64,000 nucleotides of DNA from Niastella koreensis GR20-10. GTDB lineage: Bacteria; Bacteroidota; Bacteroidia; Chitinophagales; Chitinophagaceae. Below, in pieces: positions 36,601-45,479 of the stretch. The notes under the pieces were generated by a model that ran no database searches, was not told the DNA's origin, and was given only the letters and a program-made list of their open reading frames with translations. The position numbers were made by a program, and so were the translations under genes. The stretch is taken from the NCBI RefSeq assembly GCF_000246855.1, contig NC_016609.1, forward strand, positions 6,274,744 to 6,338,743. Reading direction: 5' to 3'. Numbering within the stretch: the stretch's first letter is position 1; every line of letters starts with the position of its first letter.

Positions 36601-39600
36601 AACGTAGAGTTCATCGAGTTCTGGTTGCAGGACCCTTACATCCTGAACCCCAACAGCACGGGTGGTGAACTGTATTTTAACCTGGGTAATATTTCGGAAG
36701 ACGTTTTAAAGGACGGCAAACGCTTTTTTGAAAACGGGATCAGCGGCGCCGTTACCACTGCGCGCGAAGATTCAGCCACTGTTTGGGGTAAGGTACCTGC
36801 CAACCCCATCCAGGTAACACAGGCCTTCAGTAATGATCCGGGCGACCGTCCGCTGCAGGATGCCGGTTTTGACGGGCTGGTAGATGATGCCGAGAAAGTA
36901 AAATTCCAGGGTTACTTAAATCAATTACAAAGCATTGGCGCCAACGCTTATAATGCTGCGGTAAATGACCCTTCAAGCGACGACTACGTAAACTACCGGA
37001 ATGCAAAATTCGGTTCAAACGATGGTATTCTTATCCGTTATAAAAATATCAACAACCCGCAGGGCAACTCACCCGTTGCCGGCAGCGGCGATAAATTCGT
37101 AAGCGCCTTTACACTCTATCCCGACCAGGAAGAGTTCAACCGCGATAACACGCTGAACGAACTGGAAGAGTATTTCCAGTATAAAGTTGAGCTGAAAAAG
37201 GATAGCTTTCACGTTGGAACCAACTTCATCACGGACAGTATTGTCGTTCACCCAAGCGGCAGCCCTACCGAAACCTGGTACCTGTTCCGCATCCCTATAG
37301 CTCAATACGAGAAAAAAATTGGTAACATCCCCGACTTCAAGTCAATCCGGTTCATCCGGATGTTCATGACCGGTTTTGAAGATTCAGTAGTGTGTCGTTT
37401 TGCCAAACTGGAACTGGTGCGTAACCAATGGCGTGGGTTCAACTACCAGCTGGATACAGCCAATACCTATGTGCCCATTCCCGCCAATACGCCCACTACG
37501 GTAAAACAACTGGCCGTGAATGTGGAAGAAAATTCATCGCGATACCCTGTGAACTATAAAACGCCTCCGGGCGTGGTTCGTCAGCAACAATTAAGCAACA
37601 ACAACGTAAACCTGCTGCAGAACGAACAATCACTGAGCTTACAGGTTTGTAACCTGGGCAAGGGCGATGCCAGAGGGGTGTTCAAAACCATCAACCTCGA
37701 CCTTCGCCAGTACAAGCAGTTACAGATGTACGTACACGCCGAATCGGTAAAAAGCGCAGGCGACATTAAAAACGGAGAGCTGTATGCCATTATCCGTTTG
37801 GGTAACGACCTTATCAGTAACTTTTATGAAGTAAAGATCCCCCTGAATATTACGCCCTGGGGTACCACTGATGATGACCTGATATGGCCCGCGGTCAATA
37901 ACCTGGATATGGCGCTCGACAGGCTGACCAAATTAAAAGTATCACGCAACAGCAATACTGCCAACGCTTATAAATACTACCAGGAAATTGATGCCGATGG
38001 TAAACAGTATGCAATCCTTGGTAACCCCAACCTGGGTGAAATAAGGTCATTCTTTATTGGAGTACAGAACCCTAACCGCCTGGAAGCCTGTACCGAGATC
38101 TGGTTTAACGAGCTGCGGTTAAGCGGCCTTGATGAGCATGGCGCCTGGGCAGCCACGGGCCGCCTGGACATAAAGCTCGCCGACCTGGGCACTGTATACA
38201 TCTCCGCAAGCGCCAGAACCGCCGGCTGGGGAACGCTGGAACAACGGGTGAACGAACGCTCACGCGAAGCCTACACCCAAATGGACGTTGCCACCAACCT
38301 GGAACTGGGCAAACTGCTGCCGGCTAAAGCCGGGATCTCGATCCCGGTATACGCGAGCTACCAGAAAACGGTGACCACCCCAGAATACGATCCATACGAC
38401 CTGGATATAAAACTGAAGGATAAACTAAATGGCGCCACACCTTCGCAAAGAGACTCTATACGTAACGACGCCGTCGATGTAAAAACCATTAAAACAGTCA
38501 ACTTCACCAACGTGAAGAAGATGAATGTCACCGGCAAAAAACAAAAGATCTGGAGCATCGAAAACTTCGACGTAAGCTATTCATATTACAAAGAAGAACA
38601 GCACAACCCGCTTATCGATAACAACGCCGTAGTACGGCACCGGGCCGGATTGGGTTACAATTATACCTCTACCCCCAAATACTGGGAACCGGTAAAGGGT
38701 ATGATTAAAACAAAATCGCCCTGGGTAGCTGCGGTGAAAGAATTCAATATAAATCCACTCCCTACCCTGCTTGGGTTCAGGGCAGATATTAACCGCCAGA
38801 TGGGGATCTATCGTCCGCGTGCCGTTGGTACACCCAAAAACCTGATCCCAGAAACATACGACAAGTACTTCACGTTTGACCGTACGTATAACCTGCGCTG
38901 GGATTTTACCCGTTCGCTGAACCTCGACTTCACCGCGCTGAACCGTGCATGGGTTGATGAAGACAGCGGACGCCTGGATGAAGCTGAGCGGAAACGCATG
39001 TGGAAGAACTTCTGGAAAGGTGGCCGCACTATCGAATACAACCACAAAGCAACGGTATCGTATACACTGCCTACCAGCAAACTGCCATTCCTTGACTGGA
39101 CAACCATTCGTGCAGGCTACAGTGCTACCTACGATTGGCTGGCCGCCTCTCAGCTGGCCCGCGAACTGGGTAACACCCTGTCAAACACGCAAAGTAAGAA
39201 CCTGACGGGCGAACTGGACTTTACCCGGTTGTACGCCAAATCGAGGTTACTACGCGCCTTTGATGAAGATATTCCGTCAGCGCCGAAACCGCCGGGCGGG
39301 GGTGATAAAAAAACAGATTCAACCGGTAAAAAGAAACGCGATAAAAATGGACCATTGGAGTTGAGCGGAGCTGCCAAAATTGGTGGCCGCCTGCTCACTA
39401 TGATAAAACGGATGAATATTCAATATTCGGAGAACGCCACCTCAACCATTTATGGTTATACCGATAGTACGCACATCCTGGGGATGAACTTTAAGTCGAT
39501 GGCGCCGGGACTTGGATTTATTTTCGGTAAGCAGCCCGATACCAACTTTGTGAACATGATGGCGCAGAAGGGCTGGCTATCGGCCGACTCGAATTTCAAC

Positions 39601-40782
39601 TACCAGAACCGGCAGGATTACCAGCAGAAGCTGAATATAACGGCCACGCTTATTCCCGTCAGGGACTTAACCATTGACCTTACGCTGGATAAAACATTTG
39701 GTAAAATGTACAGTGAGTTGTACAAAGACACTACCGGCACAGGTCAGCACTTTGCCCGGTTAAACCCGTACACCTCCGGTAGCTTTAGTGTAAGTTATAT
39801 TGCCCTAAAGACCATGTTCACGCCGGTAAAGCCAAATGAGATAACCACTACTTTCCAGAACTTCCAGGATTACCGGGTAATATTGTCGAAGAAACTGGCC
39901 GAGGCAAACCCTTATTCTAATAAGACGCAAACTTCCGATGGGTATTACACCGGTTATGGCCGCTATGCGCAGGATGTATTGATCCCCGCCTTTATAGCAG
40001 CTTATACCGGCACTTCGCCGGATAAGGCGCCGACAATTAAACAGGATAACCCGAATATCAAGTCGAACCCGTTCTCTGGCATTTTACCACGACCCAACTG
40101 GCGGCTTACCTATAACGGGTTAACAAGGATTCCGGGCATGGAGAAGATCTTTACCAACTTTACCGTTTCGCATGGATATACCGGTACACTGAGTATGAAC
40201 AGCTTCACCTCATCGTTATTATACCGGGATTCTGCCCGGCTGGCGTATCCTTCGTTTATTGATACCCTTACCGGTAACTATGTGCCTTACTTCCTGGTGC
40301 CGAACATCTCCATCAGCGAGCAGTTTGTACCGTTGATAGATGTGGATATGCAATTCACCAATCAACTGACGGCCCGGTTTGAATATAAAAAGTCAAGAAC
40401 GGTGAGTTTGAGTTTGATCGACTTCCAGCTCAGTGAAGCCCGTTCAACCGAGTTTACCATTGGAGCCGGTTACAGAAAACGCGGTGCTTTCTCCTGGATC
40501 AAATTCAAAGGCAAGCCGCTGCAGAACGACGCCAGCTTCAGACTGGATGTTGGGTTGCGCGACGACATCACGTCCAACAGCCGGTTAGACCAGGACCAGA
40601 GCTTACCTACCAACGGACAAAAAGTAATCACCATTAATCCGACGGTAGATTATGTGATAAGTAACCGGGTTAATTTGAAATTATATTTTGAGCAACGACG
40701 GGTTGAACCGAAGATCTCCACTTCACCGCCCATTACCACTACCAGGTGCGGGTTGCAGTTAAGGATCTCGTTAGCGCAGTAA
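33646..40782 (+). CDS. sprA: Gliding motility / type IX secretion outer-membrane translocon SprA (Sov)
   Basis: SprA is the very large beta-barrel channel through which type IX cargo crosses the outer membrane. The 2378-residue size fits. The only plausible start is TTG at 33646, which gives a signal peptide LYRNRLTIVLIAACVGLSSTARA; no ATG occurs for about 100 codons. SprA-family blocks are visible: an early KIEIKPQGEVNIIAGYQGQN, LPISYNTLANFDFDNQLKLDY, then FIDDFEGARNAIDLRFPL near residue 830 and many aromatic-ended beta strands. The tail after residue 1900 contains a Pro/Gly/Lys-rich loop. Cargo genes at 12600 and 42826 and porD at 62414 belong to the same system. Confidence 0.95.
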   Translation: MLRLYRNRLTIVLIAACVGLSSTARAFYAPFQDTSGKQTPATDTLKYPLHDRRGDYFTFPQRKSLGLKDPANIQDSIVYDPKTKQYYIIEKIGDFYYRKPTYLTFDEFMKLMASKQESDYFKKRSDILNSLNRKMLKPKMSMTDNLFNRIFGNGKIEIKPQGEVNIIAGYQGQNIKNPALPERARRNGGFDFDMNANLSVIGNIGDKLKLPISYNTLANFDFDNQLKLDYTGNEDEIIKKIEAGNISFSSKGTLIPGAQQLFGIKTQLQFGKLYITGVLANQRSQKQSLGLQGGSANTYFEFKADDYEENRHFLLAQYFRQNYNKAMSKLPIVSSQVQILRVEVWVTNRNGSTTETRDVVGLMDLGEPNPFYRPGTGNPNALPNNDANPLFRQIINDPSSRNSSAITSKLQSMGLSPVQDFEKTFARKLGPSDFTFNPQVGYISVNQPLQPDEVLGVAYQYTYNGHVYQVGEFSQDVPPDTTVSGAGTQKVLFLKLLKATSQRTNLPIWDLMMKNVYTLKTKDGSYLSGVQAADFKLNVLYEEPSLGQKRFLPEGDQPGVPLLTLLNLDRLNAHNDPLPDGVFDYLEGFTIQSQQARIIFPFLEPFGRDLDSVAFRNSSSDIKAKYEYLQLYDTIKAIAQTYANLDRYVISGYAKGSSNSEISLGAFNVPQGSVSVTAGGQVLVENVDYSVDYNLGTVKILNQAILNAGLPVNVQFENNAGYGIQQRNFMGLRLDYMAKQTAREQLSIGASLVRLGERPFFTKTSYNEDPIRNTMYGVDFNYMTQAPRLTSWLDKLPFYHTTEMSTVTAYGEAAYLKPGHPPQIGKGSESQVFIDDFEGARNAIDLRFPLVSWGISSTPAGNGLFPEATMRDTVDYGFNRAKLAFYNIEPVLQDKTSPDNPINKQLLNDPRVRSVNVKDIYPQKTPDLGQGSLVTFDMAYYPTEKGPYNYDARPGSVDANGRLLNPKKRWGGIMRGLDQVDFETGNVEFIEFWLQDPYILNPNSTGGELYFNLGNISEDVLKDGKRFFENGISGAVTTAREDSATVWGKVPANPIQVTQAFSNDPGDRPLQDAGFDGLVDDAEKVKFQGYLNQLQSIGANAYNAAVNDPSSDDYVNYRNAKFGSNDGILIRYKNINNPQGNSPVAGSGDKFVSAFTLYPDQEEFNRDNTLNELEEYFQYKVELKKDSFHVGTNFITDSIVVHPSGSPTETWYLFRIPIAQYEKKIGNIPDFKSIRFIRMFMTGFEDSVVCRFAKLELVRNQWRGFNYQLDTANTYVPIPANTPTTVKQLAVNVEENSSRYPVNYKTPPGVVRQQQLSNNNVNLLQNEQSLSLQVCNLGKGDARGVFKTINLDLRQYKQLQMYVHAESVKSAGDIKNGELYAIIRLGNDLISNFYEVKIPLNITPWGTTDDDLIWPAVNNLDMALDRLTKLKVSRNSNTANAYKYYQEIDADGKQYAILGNPNLGEIRSFFIGVQNPNRLEACTEIWFNELRLSGLDEHGAWAATGRLDIKLADLGTVYISASARTAGWGTLEQRVNERSREAYTQMDVATNLELGKLLPAKAGISIPVYASYQKTVTTPEYDPYDLDIKLKDKLNGATPSQRDSIRNDAVDVKTIKTVNFTNVKKMNVTGKKQKIWSIENFDVSYSYYKEEQHNPLIDNNAVVRHRAGLGYNYTSTPKYWEPVKGMIKTKSPWVAAVKEFNINPLPTLLGFRADINRQMGIYRPRAVGTPKNLIPETYDKYFTFDRTYNLRWDFTRSLNLDFTALNRAWVDEDSGRLDEAERKRMWKNFWKGGRTIEYNHKATVSYTLPTSKLPFLDWTTIRAGYSATYDWLAASQLARELGNTLSNTQSKNLTGELDFTRLYAKSRLLRAFDEDIPSAPKPPGGGDKKTDSTGKKKRDKNGPLELSGAAKIGGRLLTMIKRMNIQYSENATSTIYGYTDSTHILGMNFKSMAPGLGFIFGKQPDTNFVNMMAQKGWLSADSNFNYQNRQDYQQKLNITATLIPVRDLTIDLTLDKTFGKMYSELYKDTTGTGQHFARLNPYTSGSFSVSYIALKTMFTPVKPNEITTTFQNFQDYRVILSKKLAEANPYSNKTQTSDGYYTGYGRYAQDVLIPAFIAAYTGTSPDKAPTIKQDNPNIKSNPFSGILPRPNWRLTYNGLTRIPGMEKIFTNFTVSHGYTGTLSMNSFTSSLLYRDSARLAYPSFIDTLTGNYVPYFLVPNISISEQFVPLIDVDMQFTNQLTARFEYKKSRTVSLSLIDFQLSEARSTEFTIGAGYRKRGAFSWIKFKGKPLQNDASFRLDVGLRDDITSNSRLDQDQSLPTNGQKVITINPTVDYVISNRVNLKLYFEQRRVEPKISTSPPITTTRCGLQLRISLAQ

Positions 40783-40796
40783 GTAATTTTGATGAG

Positions 40797-40827
40797 GCCT
40801 CCGGGAAACCGGGGGCTTTTTCTTTTT
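40797..40827 (+). terminator. Terminator of sprA
   Basis: GCCTCCGG, loop GAAA, CCGGGGGC, then TTTTCTTTTT. It begins 14 bases after the sprA stop. Confidence 0.8.
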
Positions 40828-40856
40828 ATGGCAGGCGGCTGAAAAGAAAGGCAGTT

Positions 40857-40886
40857 GGCTCCCGATAGCTATCGGGATTCAGTGGG
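40857..40886 (+). repeat. CCCGATAGC palindromic repeat, copy A
   Basis: Thirty bases beginning GGCTCCCGATAGCT and ending ATTCAGTGGG; identical to 42540-42569 except for one base in the palindrome centre. Aaaggcaaagggcaaag words (about 40896-40914) and tttgccgtttgccgtttc (about 40956-40974), reverse complements of each other in pattern, follow. Confidence 0.8.
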
Positions 40887-40977
40887 CAGTGGTGAAAAGG
40901 CAAAGGGCAAAGAAAATCCCGGCGATGCCAGGTCGCTTATTAGCACGCGAACTATGTTTGCCGTTTGCCGTTTCACG

Positions 40978-41012
40978 AAAAAGCCCCAACGAAACCGTCG
41001 GGGCTTTTTTTA
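40978..41012. terminator. Bidirectional terminator
   Basis: AAAAGCCCC and GGGGCTTTTTTT arms with one mismatch around GAAAC, with A on the left and T on the right. It ends the small secreted-protein gene on the minus strand and can stop read-through from sprA. Confidence 0.75.
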
Positions 41013-41031
41013 TAAGTATTTTTCGTTAAGC

Positions 41032-41526
41032 TTATTTCTTAGCAGTCGGTTCCGGTTTCTTCATGAGCATCACATAGCCGCAGAGTTTCTTTTTTTGTTT
41101 GTTTACCTGAACCGGTTTTATCATGTGGTACTCGCTGAACTGCGGCGTATAAGTATAACTGATAATATTTCCATCGATATCGCCCCATTGATTTTTTTTA
41201 TATACAACCTGGCGTTCATTCCAGTCGTACATCCGTACCTCATATAATTTCGAGGTGGGGTCACCGATAAAAAAGAACTGGTAAATTGTGCCAGCCGTCA
41301 TAGGTAAAACTACGGGAAGCTCATACTCACTTTCCATTTGAACGGAAGCTTCGCGTAATAGTACATACCCCTGTTCGGTGCTGACTTTTTTTATGCTGTC
41401 AACCGCATTTTGATAGGGATTGCCCTCACAGTTCTGAAGTTTGATTACATCACCTTGAGCCCTTAAAACAGGGGAAAATAGTAAGCAAAAACATGCAATT
41501 ACGCATGCAAATAGGGAGTTGCACAT
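41032..41526 (-). CDS. Small secreted protein of unknown function
   Basis: 164 residues beginning MCNSLFACVIACFCLLFSPVLRAQ, a signal peptide with a cleavage site after the Ala-Gln region. The mature protein contains YQNAVDSIKKV, LPMTAGTIYQFFFIGDPTSKLYEVRMYDW and a basic end (KPEPTAKK). The central part resembles a small beta-sandwich, but I do not recognise the family. The strong bidirectional terminator lies 20 bases past its stop. The gene stands alone. Confidence 0.7.
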   Translation of the reverse strand: MCNSLFACVIACFCLLFSPVLRAQGDVIKLQNCEGNPYQNAVDSIKKVSTEQGYVLLREASVQMESEYELPVVLPMTAGTIYQFFFIGDPTSKLYEVRMYDWNERQVVYKKNQWGDIDGNIISYTYTPQFSEYHMIKPVQVNKQKKKLCGYVMLMKKPEPTAKK

Positions 41527-41727
41527 AGTTAATGGCTTTTATGCAGGATTTTGGAATATGTCGCAGTATAAAACTACAATAATTGCCCACTCCTGCAAGT
41601 AGTTTTGCTAAGAATTCACATATTCTAAATGAACCATGTATTCAGGAGTTTCAAAATACCTACTCCAGCCTACCAGTTTCTAGTGGGAAACTACTAAGCT
41701 CAGGAAAAGTATCTTGGGCACGGATAA
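41527..41727. other. 201-base spacer, no gene seen
   Basis: A 62-codon frame crosses it and runs into the opposite-strand SDR gene, but has no ribosome site, composition or motif to support it. A short AGTTTC/GAAACT inverted repeat is at about 41678-41697. Confidence 0.4.
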
Positions 41728-42480
41728 TTACCGATGCAGGTAATAAGAATTTGCCTGGGCTATACAAGTAAGCACCAAATCGTTAATACATACATGCGGT
41801 GGTAAAGTAGTAGTGTAATAAATAACGTCAGCTACATCGGCAGCGGTAAGGGGTTGGTAACCATCGTACATTTTATCGGCAGCTTCTGCGTTGCCTTTAA
41901 AACGAACCATTGAAAATTCGGTTTCGGCAGCACCGGGGTGAATACCGGTAACTTTTATTTTATGCTTAAGCAAATCAATCCGCATTGATTGCGAAAGCGC
42001 ATCGAGGGCGTATTTTGAGGCGCAATATCCATTTCCGCGTTCATACACTTCCTTGCCTGCAATGGATCCGATGTTAATAATATGGCCTTGCTTTCTTTCA
42101 ATCATTCCGGGCAACACGGCCTTTGTAACATACATCACGCCTTTCACGTTCGTGTCGAGCATGATCTCCCAATCTTCTGTATCAGCATCTTCAAAATAAT
42201 CACGTCCCAACGCCAATCCTGCATTGTTAATGAGGATATCAATTGTAACAAAGGCTTGCGGCAATTGTTTAATGGCAGTAAAAACTTTTTCCTTGTCCCG
42301 CACATCAAATTCGAGGCTATGCACCGGTACATTATAATTTTGTGTCAACTGTTTTTCCAATTCAGCAAGGCGGTCGGCCCGGCGGCCGGTAATAATTATT
42401 TTGTAATTATTGGCAGCGAATTTTTCGGCCATTGCTTTTCCAAAACCTGATGTAGCTCCGGTGATTAGTACTGTCTTCAT
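41728..42480 (-). CDS. Short-chain dehydrogenase/reductase (YdfG-like)
   Basis: Start ATG at 42480 (MKTVLITGATSGFGKAMAEKF). The Rossmann nucleotide loop TGATSGFG, GRRAD suggesting NADP preference, NNAG, the catalytic Ser in INIGSIAG and YCASK are all present, with HPGAAETEF after them. It most resembles YdfG-type 3-hydroxy acid dehydrogenases. Length 250 residues is typical. It has its own candidate promoter and no functional neighbour. Confidence 0.88.
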   Translation of the reverse strand: MKTVLITGATSGFGKAMAEKFAANNYKIIITGRRADRLAELEKQLTQNYNVPVHSLEFDVRDKEKVFTAIKQLPQAFVTIDILINNAGLALGRDYFEDADTEDWEIMLDTNVKGVMYVTKAVLPGMIERKQGHIINIGSIAGKEVYERGNGYCASKYALDALSQSMRIDLLKHKIKVTGIHPGAAETEFSMVRFKGNAEAADKMYDGYQPLTAADVADVIYYTTTLPPHVCINDLVLTCIAQANSYYLHR

Positions 42481-42500
42481 GTGCGGTGAGAAATTTGATG

Positions 42501-42508
42501 CGAAAGTA
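42501..42508 (-). promoter_or_regulatory. Candidate -7 element of the SDR gene
   Basis: TACTTTCG on the minus strand, one change from TAnnTTTG, about 20 bases before the ATG. Confidence 0.4.
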
Positions 42509-42825
42509 ATTAAAGAAAGGCAGCAGGCAATAGGCAGTGGGCTCCCGATAGCCATCGGGATTCAGTGGGGAAAAGGCTGCAAGCCACAAGCTTCAAGCAT
42601 AAAGCCCAAAGGTTAAAGCAAAAAGCAATACACTTCCGGATTTTGGCTTTGGCCTTTAACCTTTCCGCTTTAACCCGTTTTCTTCACTTCAACATTCGAT
42701 ATTCAATATTTGTATTCGCCTTTATCAACCCTGTCAACGTTATCAACGCTATCAACCTACCGCATAATTCAACTTAGCCTTCTTCTAGTTAACCTGTCAA
42801 CGTGTCAACACGTCAACCAATCAAC
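42509..42825. repeat. Mosaic of word arrays between SDR and the PKD cargo gene
   Basis: In 317 bases there are aaaggcagcaggcaataggcag words, the CCCGATAGC palindrome copy B (42540-42569), gctgcaagccacaagcttcaagc words (42577-42598), aaaggttaaagc words, attcgatattcaatatt (42699), and gtcaacgttatcaacgctatcaac and gtcaacgtgtcaacacgtcaac words (42729-42750, 42786-42815). No gene is seen. Confidence 0.65.
42540..42569 (+). repeat. CCCGATAGC palindromic repeat, copy B
   Basis: Same 30 bases as 40857-40886 with one substitution, same orientation, also preceded by an aaagaaaggcag word. Confidence 0.8.
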
Positions 42826-45453
42826 TTATCTTAACAATATTGCTGTTCCTTTTCTCATAACAACTTTACCGGTATAGTCAGTTCCTTTGGCCATCCAAAC
42901 ATAGGTACCCGGGTCTTGTGGTCTGCCGCTGAGCGAGCCGTCCCAACCAGACTCGGCTGAATAACCTCTGTATACCATCTGGCCCCAGCGGTTGAAAACG
43001 CAGAAATAATCGAGGGTGGCTATACCAACCGGTATTGGCCGTAATACATTGTTGCGGCTGCCACCCGGCCGGAATGCATTGGGCACAAAAATATCAGGCG
43101 CCGTTTTAAATACTTTGATATTGATGGTATCGAGATCGTAACACCCTTCGGCGGTATAAGCTTTTAACTGGTAGCTGAAATTATCATCCAGCACAGCAAC
43201 AGGGTTATAAACATCGTTCCGGTTAAGGTGCAACGGTGGTTGCCATTCATAAAAATCAGCCCCCTGCCCGTTTAATTGCAATGGCTGGCCCACCACAACG
43301 GAGGTATCTCTGCCCGCAAAAGCAATGATCTCATTTTTCACCTTCACTACAATGGTATCTCTGCCGGGTTTGGGACAGCCCAACGTATCATACACACTAA
43401 GCACATACGAAGTTGTTCTCTTGGGCCAGGCAAGTGTGTTCAAACTGTTTGGATTGCTTAAGGTACTAATGGGGCTCCAGATAAAGCGATAGCCCACCAT
43501 ACTGGCATGTATGCTGGCCGTATCGTCATAACAGATCAGCGTATCGGCTCCTGCCCTGGCTATGGGGTATGGGACGGTATACAGAGTTACATCATCTGCC
43601 GCAGAACACTTCCCAATATGCGCCACCACATGATATTTGGTGGTTGCTGTTGGCCGCACCCAGGGCTGTTTTACATTGGGATTATCAAAATAGCTGGGAA
43701 TATCCGAAGTCCATTCAAACTTCAAACCATCGGTTTGCGGATTCAACTGAACTGTATCCGTAAGGCAGATCGTACTGTCTGCTCCGGCATCGAGGGTTAC
43801 AAAATCAACCACCCGCACCCGTACATCGGCTGTATTCACACAACCATTTTCGTTTAAGGTAACGGTATAGGTAGTGGTAAGCTTGGGCCACACCAGCGGC
43901 GTGGCTGTATTTGCATTCATGATATTATAATTGGGCGCCCAGGAAAAGATCCCATTTCCACCGGCGATCAGCTGCAGGGTATCGATGCTGCATATAAGGG
44001 TATCGGTAAACGGAAGAGGAATGGCTGGTTTATCCCGCACATCGGCCGGGTTGGTGATGGTGGCCACACAACCTTTGTCACTCTCTACCGTAAGCGTTAC
44101 TGTTTTAATCCCGGTAGTGCTGTACTTCCAGGTTGGGTTTTGCAGAGTAGATACATCGGTGTTGGTGGTTTCGTCACCAAAATTCCAACTCCATTTAGCT
44201 GCATGCCCATATTTTGAAGTAGTTTGATCAATGAACTGCAAAGGCAATAACAGGCAACTGCCCTGTACCGAAAAAGCGGGGAAGAAACCGGGATACACTT
44301 TGGCCAGCGTTACTGTCTGGTCTTCACACTGCCCGGCCAGCACTACGTGCAATTTAACGGTATAAGTACCTGTATCGGCATATTGGTGCTGTACCTTGCC
44401 TTCCAGATCGGTAGTAGTTGCAGGAGGTGTACCATCGCCAAAATCCCAGGTGTATACCGAGCCGGCGGGGTTTACCTGTTCATTTTTAAAAGTTACCAGG
44501 AAGTCGTCGCAAAAAGAATAATTGGGGTTCAACAGGGCTTCCAGCGGAATACAATCCGACACCTTCACATGCACATCTTTGCGATGGATATTGATCAACA
44601 CACCCCTGCGGTATTCATATGCACAAACCGTTATCACATACTGTCCGATGGTGGAAGGCGCAATTCCACTGATAACACCTGTTTTGGAATTAATAGTTAC
44701 CTGGTTGCCAAGAGGCGCACTCCCATTAAAAGGTGACTGGTAATTCAATGATGAATAGGGCGGTGTGGAAGCTACAGCGGGGCTGGGCTGGCTCGAAGAG
44801 GCGCCAATAAAACCGTTGCAAAAGGTATAGGCAACGGAATCGGTACCATCAGGCTCAGTAGCCGCAAAACTCAAAGTAAAATTACTGCCGCGGCAAATGG
44901 CGGTAGCATCATTGGGTAAAAACCGGGGGCTTGAATTTTTATAGGCATCCGGCAAAACACTGGTGCCGGGAATTTCGCACATATAGGTAGCGCCCACAGC
45001 ATTACTGGGGGGCTGCACATTTACAATATTATTGATACGGCAACAACGCTGATAGGCAATTGTATATCCATCGCTATTAATTGGCACCGTAATAACTGTG
45101 GAAAACGAGCGCACCCGGTAACAAACATCTGTAGGTGGATTGCTGATACAGGGATTGGAAGCAGGATCGAACTTCAGAAACACATCGCCAACGTAGGGGG
45201 CCTTTGCAGTAGAATACTGCCTGTTAGTAGATTTATCGAATATGGTCAACCCAATCTCGGTGTCAAGCTGTCCACTGCTGGTGGCATTACAGTCGATATA
45301 TAACTTTAAAGTAACACGGTATTGAGAAGTATTGGCATCACTTCCCGGTCCCAGGTACTCATAAAACATCTCCCCACCTTTGATGTGCTCAGCAAAGAGG
45401 GACTGGATTGTTCCAAAAAACAATAACAAAGCTATCGCCAGGGATCTTCTCAT
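42826..45453 (-). CDS. Large secreted PKD-domain protein with type B (gliding-associated) C-terminal domain
   Basis: 875 residues with signal peptide MRRSLAIALLLFFGTIQSLFA. The N-terminal 280 residues form a Cys-rich beta domain common in gliding-associated proteins (HIKGGEMFYEYLG start, RCCRINNI). Two PKD domains show YTWDFGDGTP and WSWNFGDETTN. Repeated beta domains with DAGADSTICLTDT, RAGADTLICYDDT and FAGRDTSVVVG follow. The end, from IFVPNAFRPGGSRN through VFNRWGQMVY and GWDGSLSGRPQDPGTYVW, is the type B sorting domain. It should be secreted by the SprA system to the cell surface. Role unknown, perhaps adhesion or polymer binding. Confidence 0.9.
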   Translation of the reverse strand: MRRSLAIALLLFFGTIQSLFAEHIKGGEMFYEYLGPGSDANTSQYRVTLKLYIDCNATSSGQLDTEIGLTIFDKSTNRQYSTAKAPYVGDVFLKFDPASNPCISNPPTDVCYRVRSFSTVITVPINSDGYTIAYQRCCRINNIVNVQPPSNAVGATYMCEIPGTSVLPDAYKNSSPRFLPNDATAICRGSNFTLSFAATEPDGTDSVAYTFCNGFIGASSSQPSPAVASTPPYSSLNYQSPFNGSAPLGNQVTINSKTGVISGIAPSTIGQYVITVCAYEYRRGVLINIHRKDVHVKVSDCIPLEALLNPNYSFCDDFLVTFKNEQVNPAGSVYTWDFGDGTPPATTTDLEGKVQHQYADTGTYTVKLHVVLAGQCEDQTVTLAKVYPGFFPAFSVQGSCLLLPLQFIDQTTSKYGHAAKWSWNFGDETTNTDVSTLQNPTWKYSTTGIKTVTLTVESDKGCVATITNPADVRDKPAIPLPFTDTLICSIDTLQLIAGGNGIFSWAPNYNIMNANTATPLVWPKLTTTYTVTLNENGCVNTADVRVRVVDFVTLDAGADSTICLTDTVQLNPQTDGLKFEWTSDIPSYFDNPNVKQPWVRPTATTKYHVVAHIGKCSAADDVTLYTVPYPIARAGADTLICYDDTASIHASMVGYRFIWSPISTLSNPNSLNTLAWPKRTTSYVLSVYDTLGCPKPGRDTIVVKVKNEIIAFAGRDTSVVVGQPLQLNGQGADFYEWQPPLHLNRNDVYNPVAVLDDNFSYQLKAYTAEGCYDLDTINIKVFKTAPDIFVPNAFRPGGSRNNVLRPIPVGIATLDYFCVFNRWGQMVYRGYSAESGWDGSLSGRPQDPGTYVWMAKGTDYTGKVVMRKGTAILLR

Positions 45454-45479
45454 TAGGCTGGGCTACAACACTGTTTACG

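Noticed and set aside
41583-41771. 62-codon plus-strand frame in the spacer before the SDR gene
   Set aside because: Overlaps the end of the SDR gene and shows no recognisable feature.
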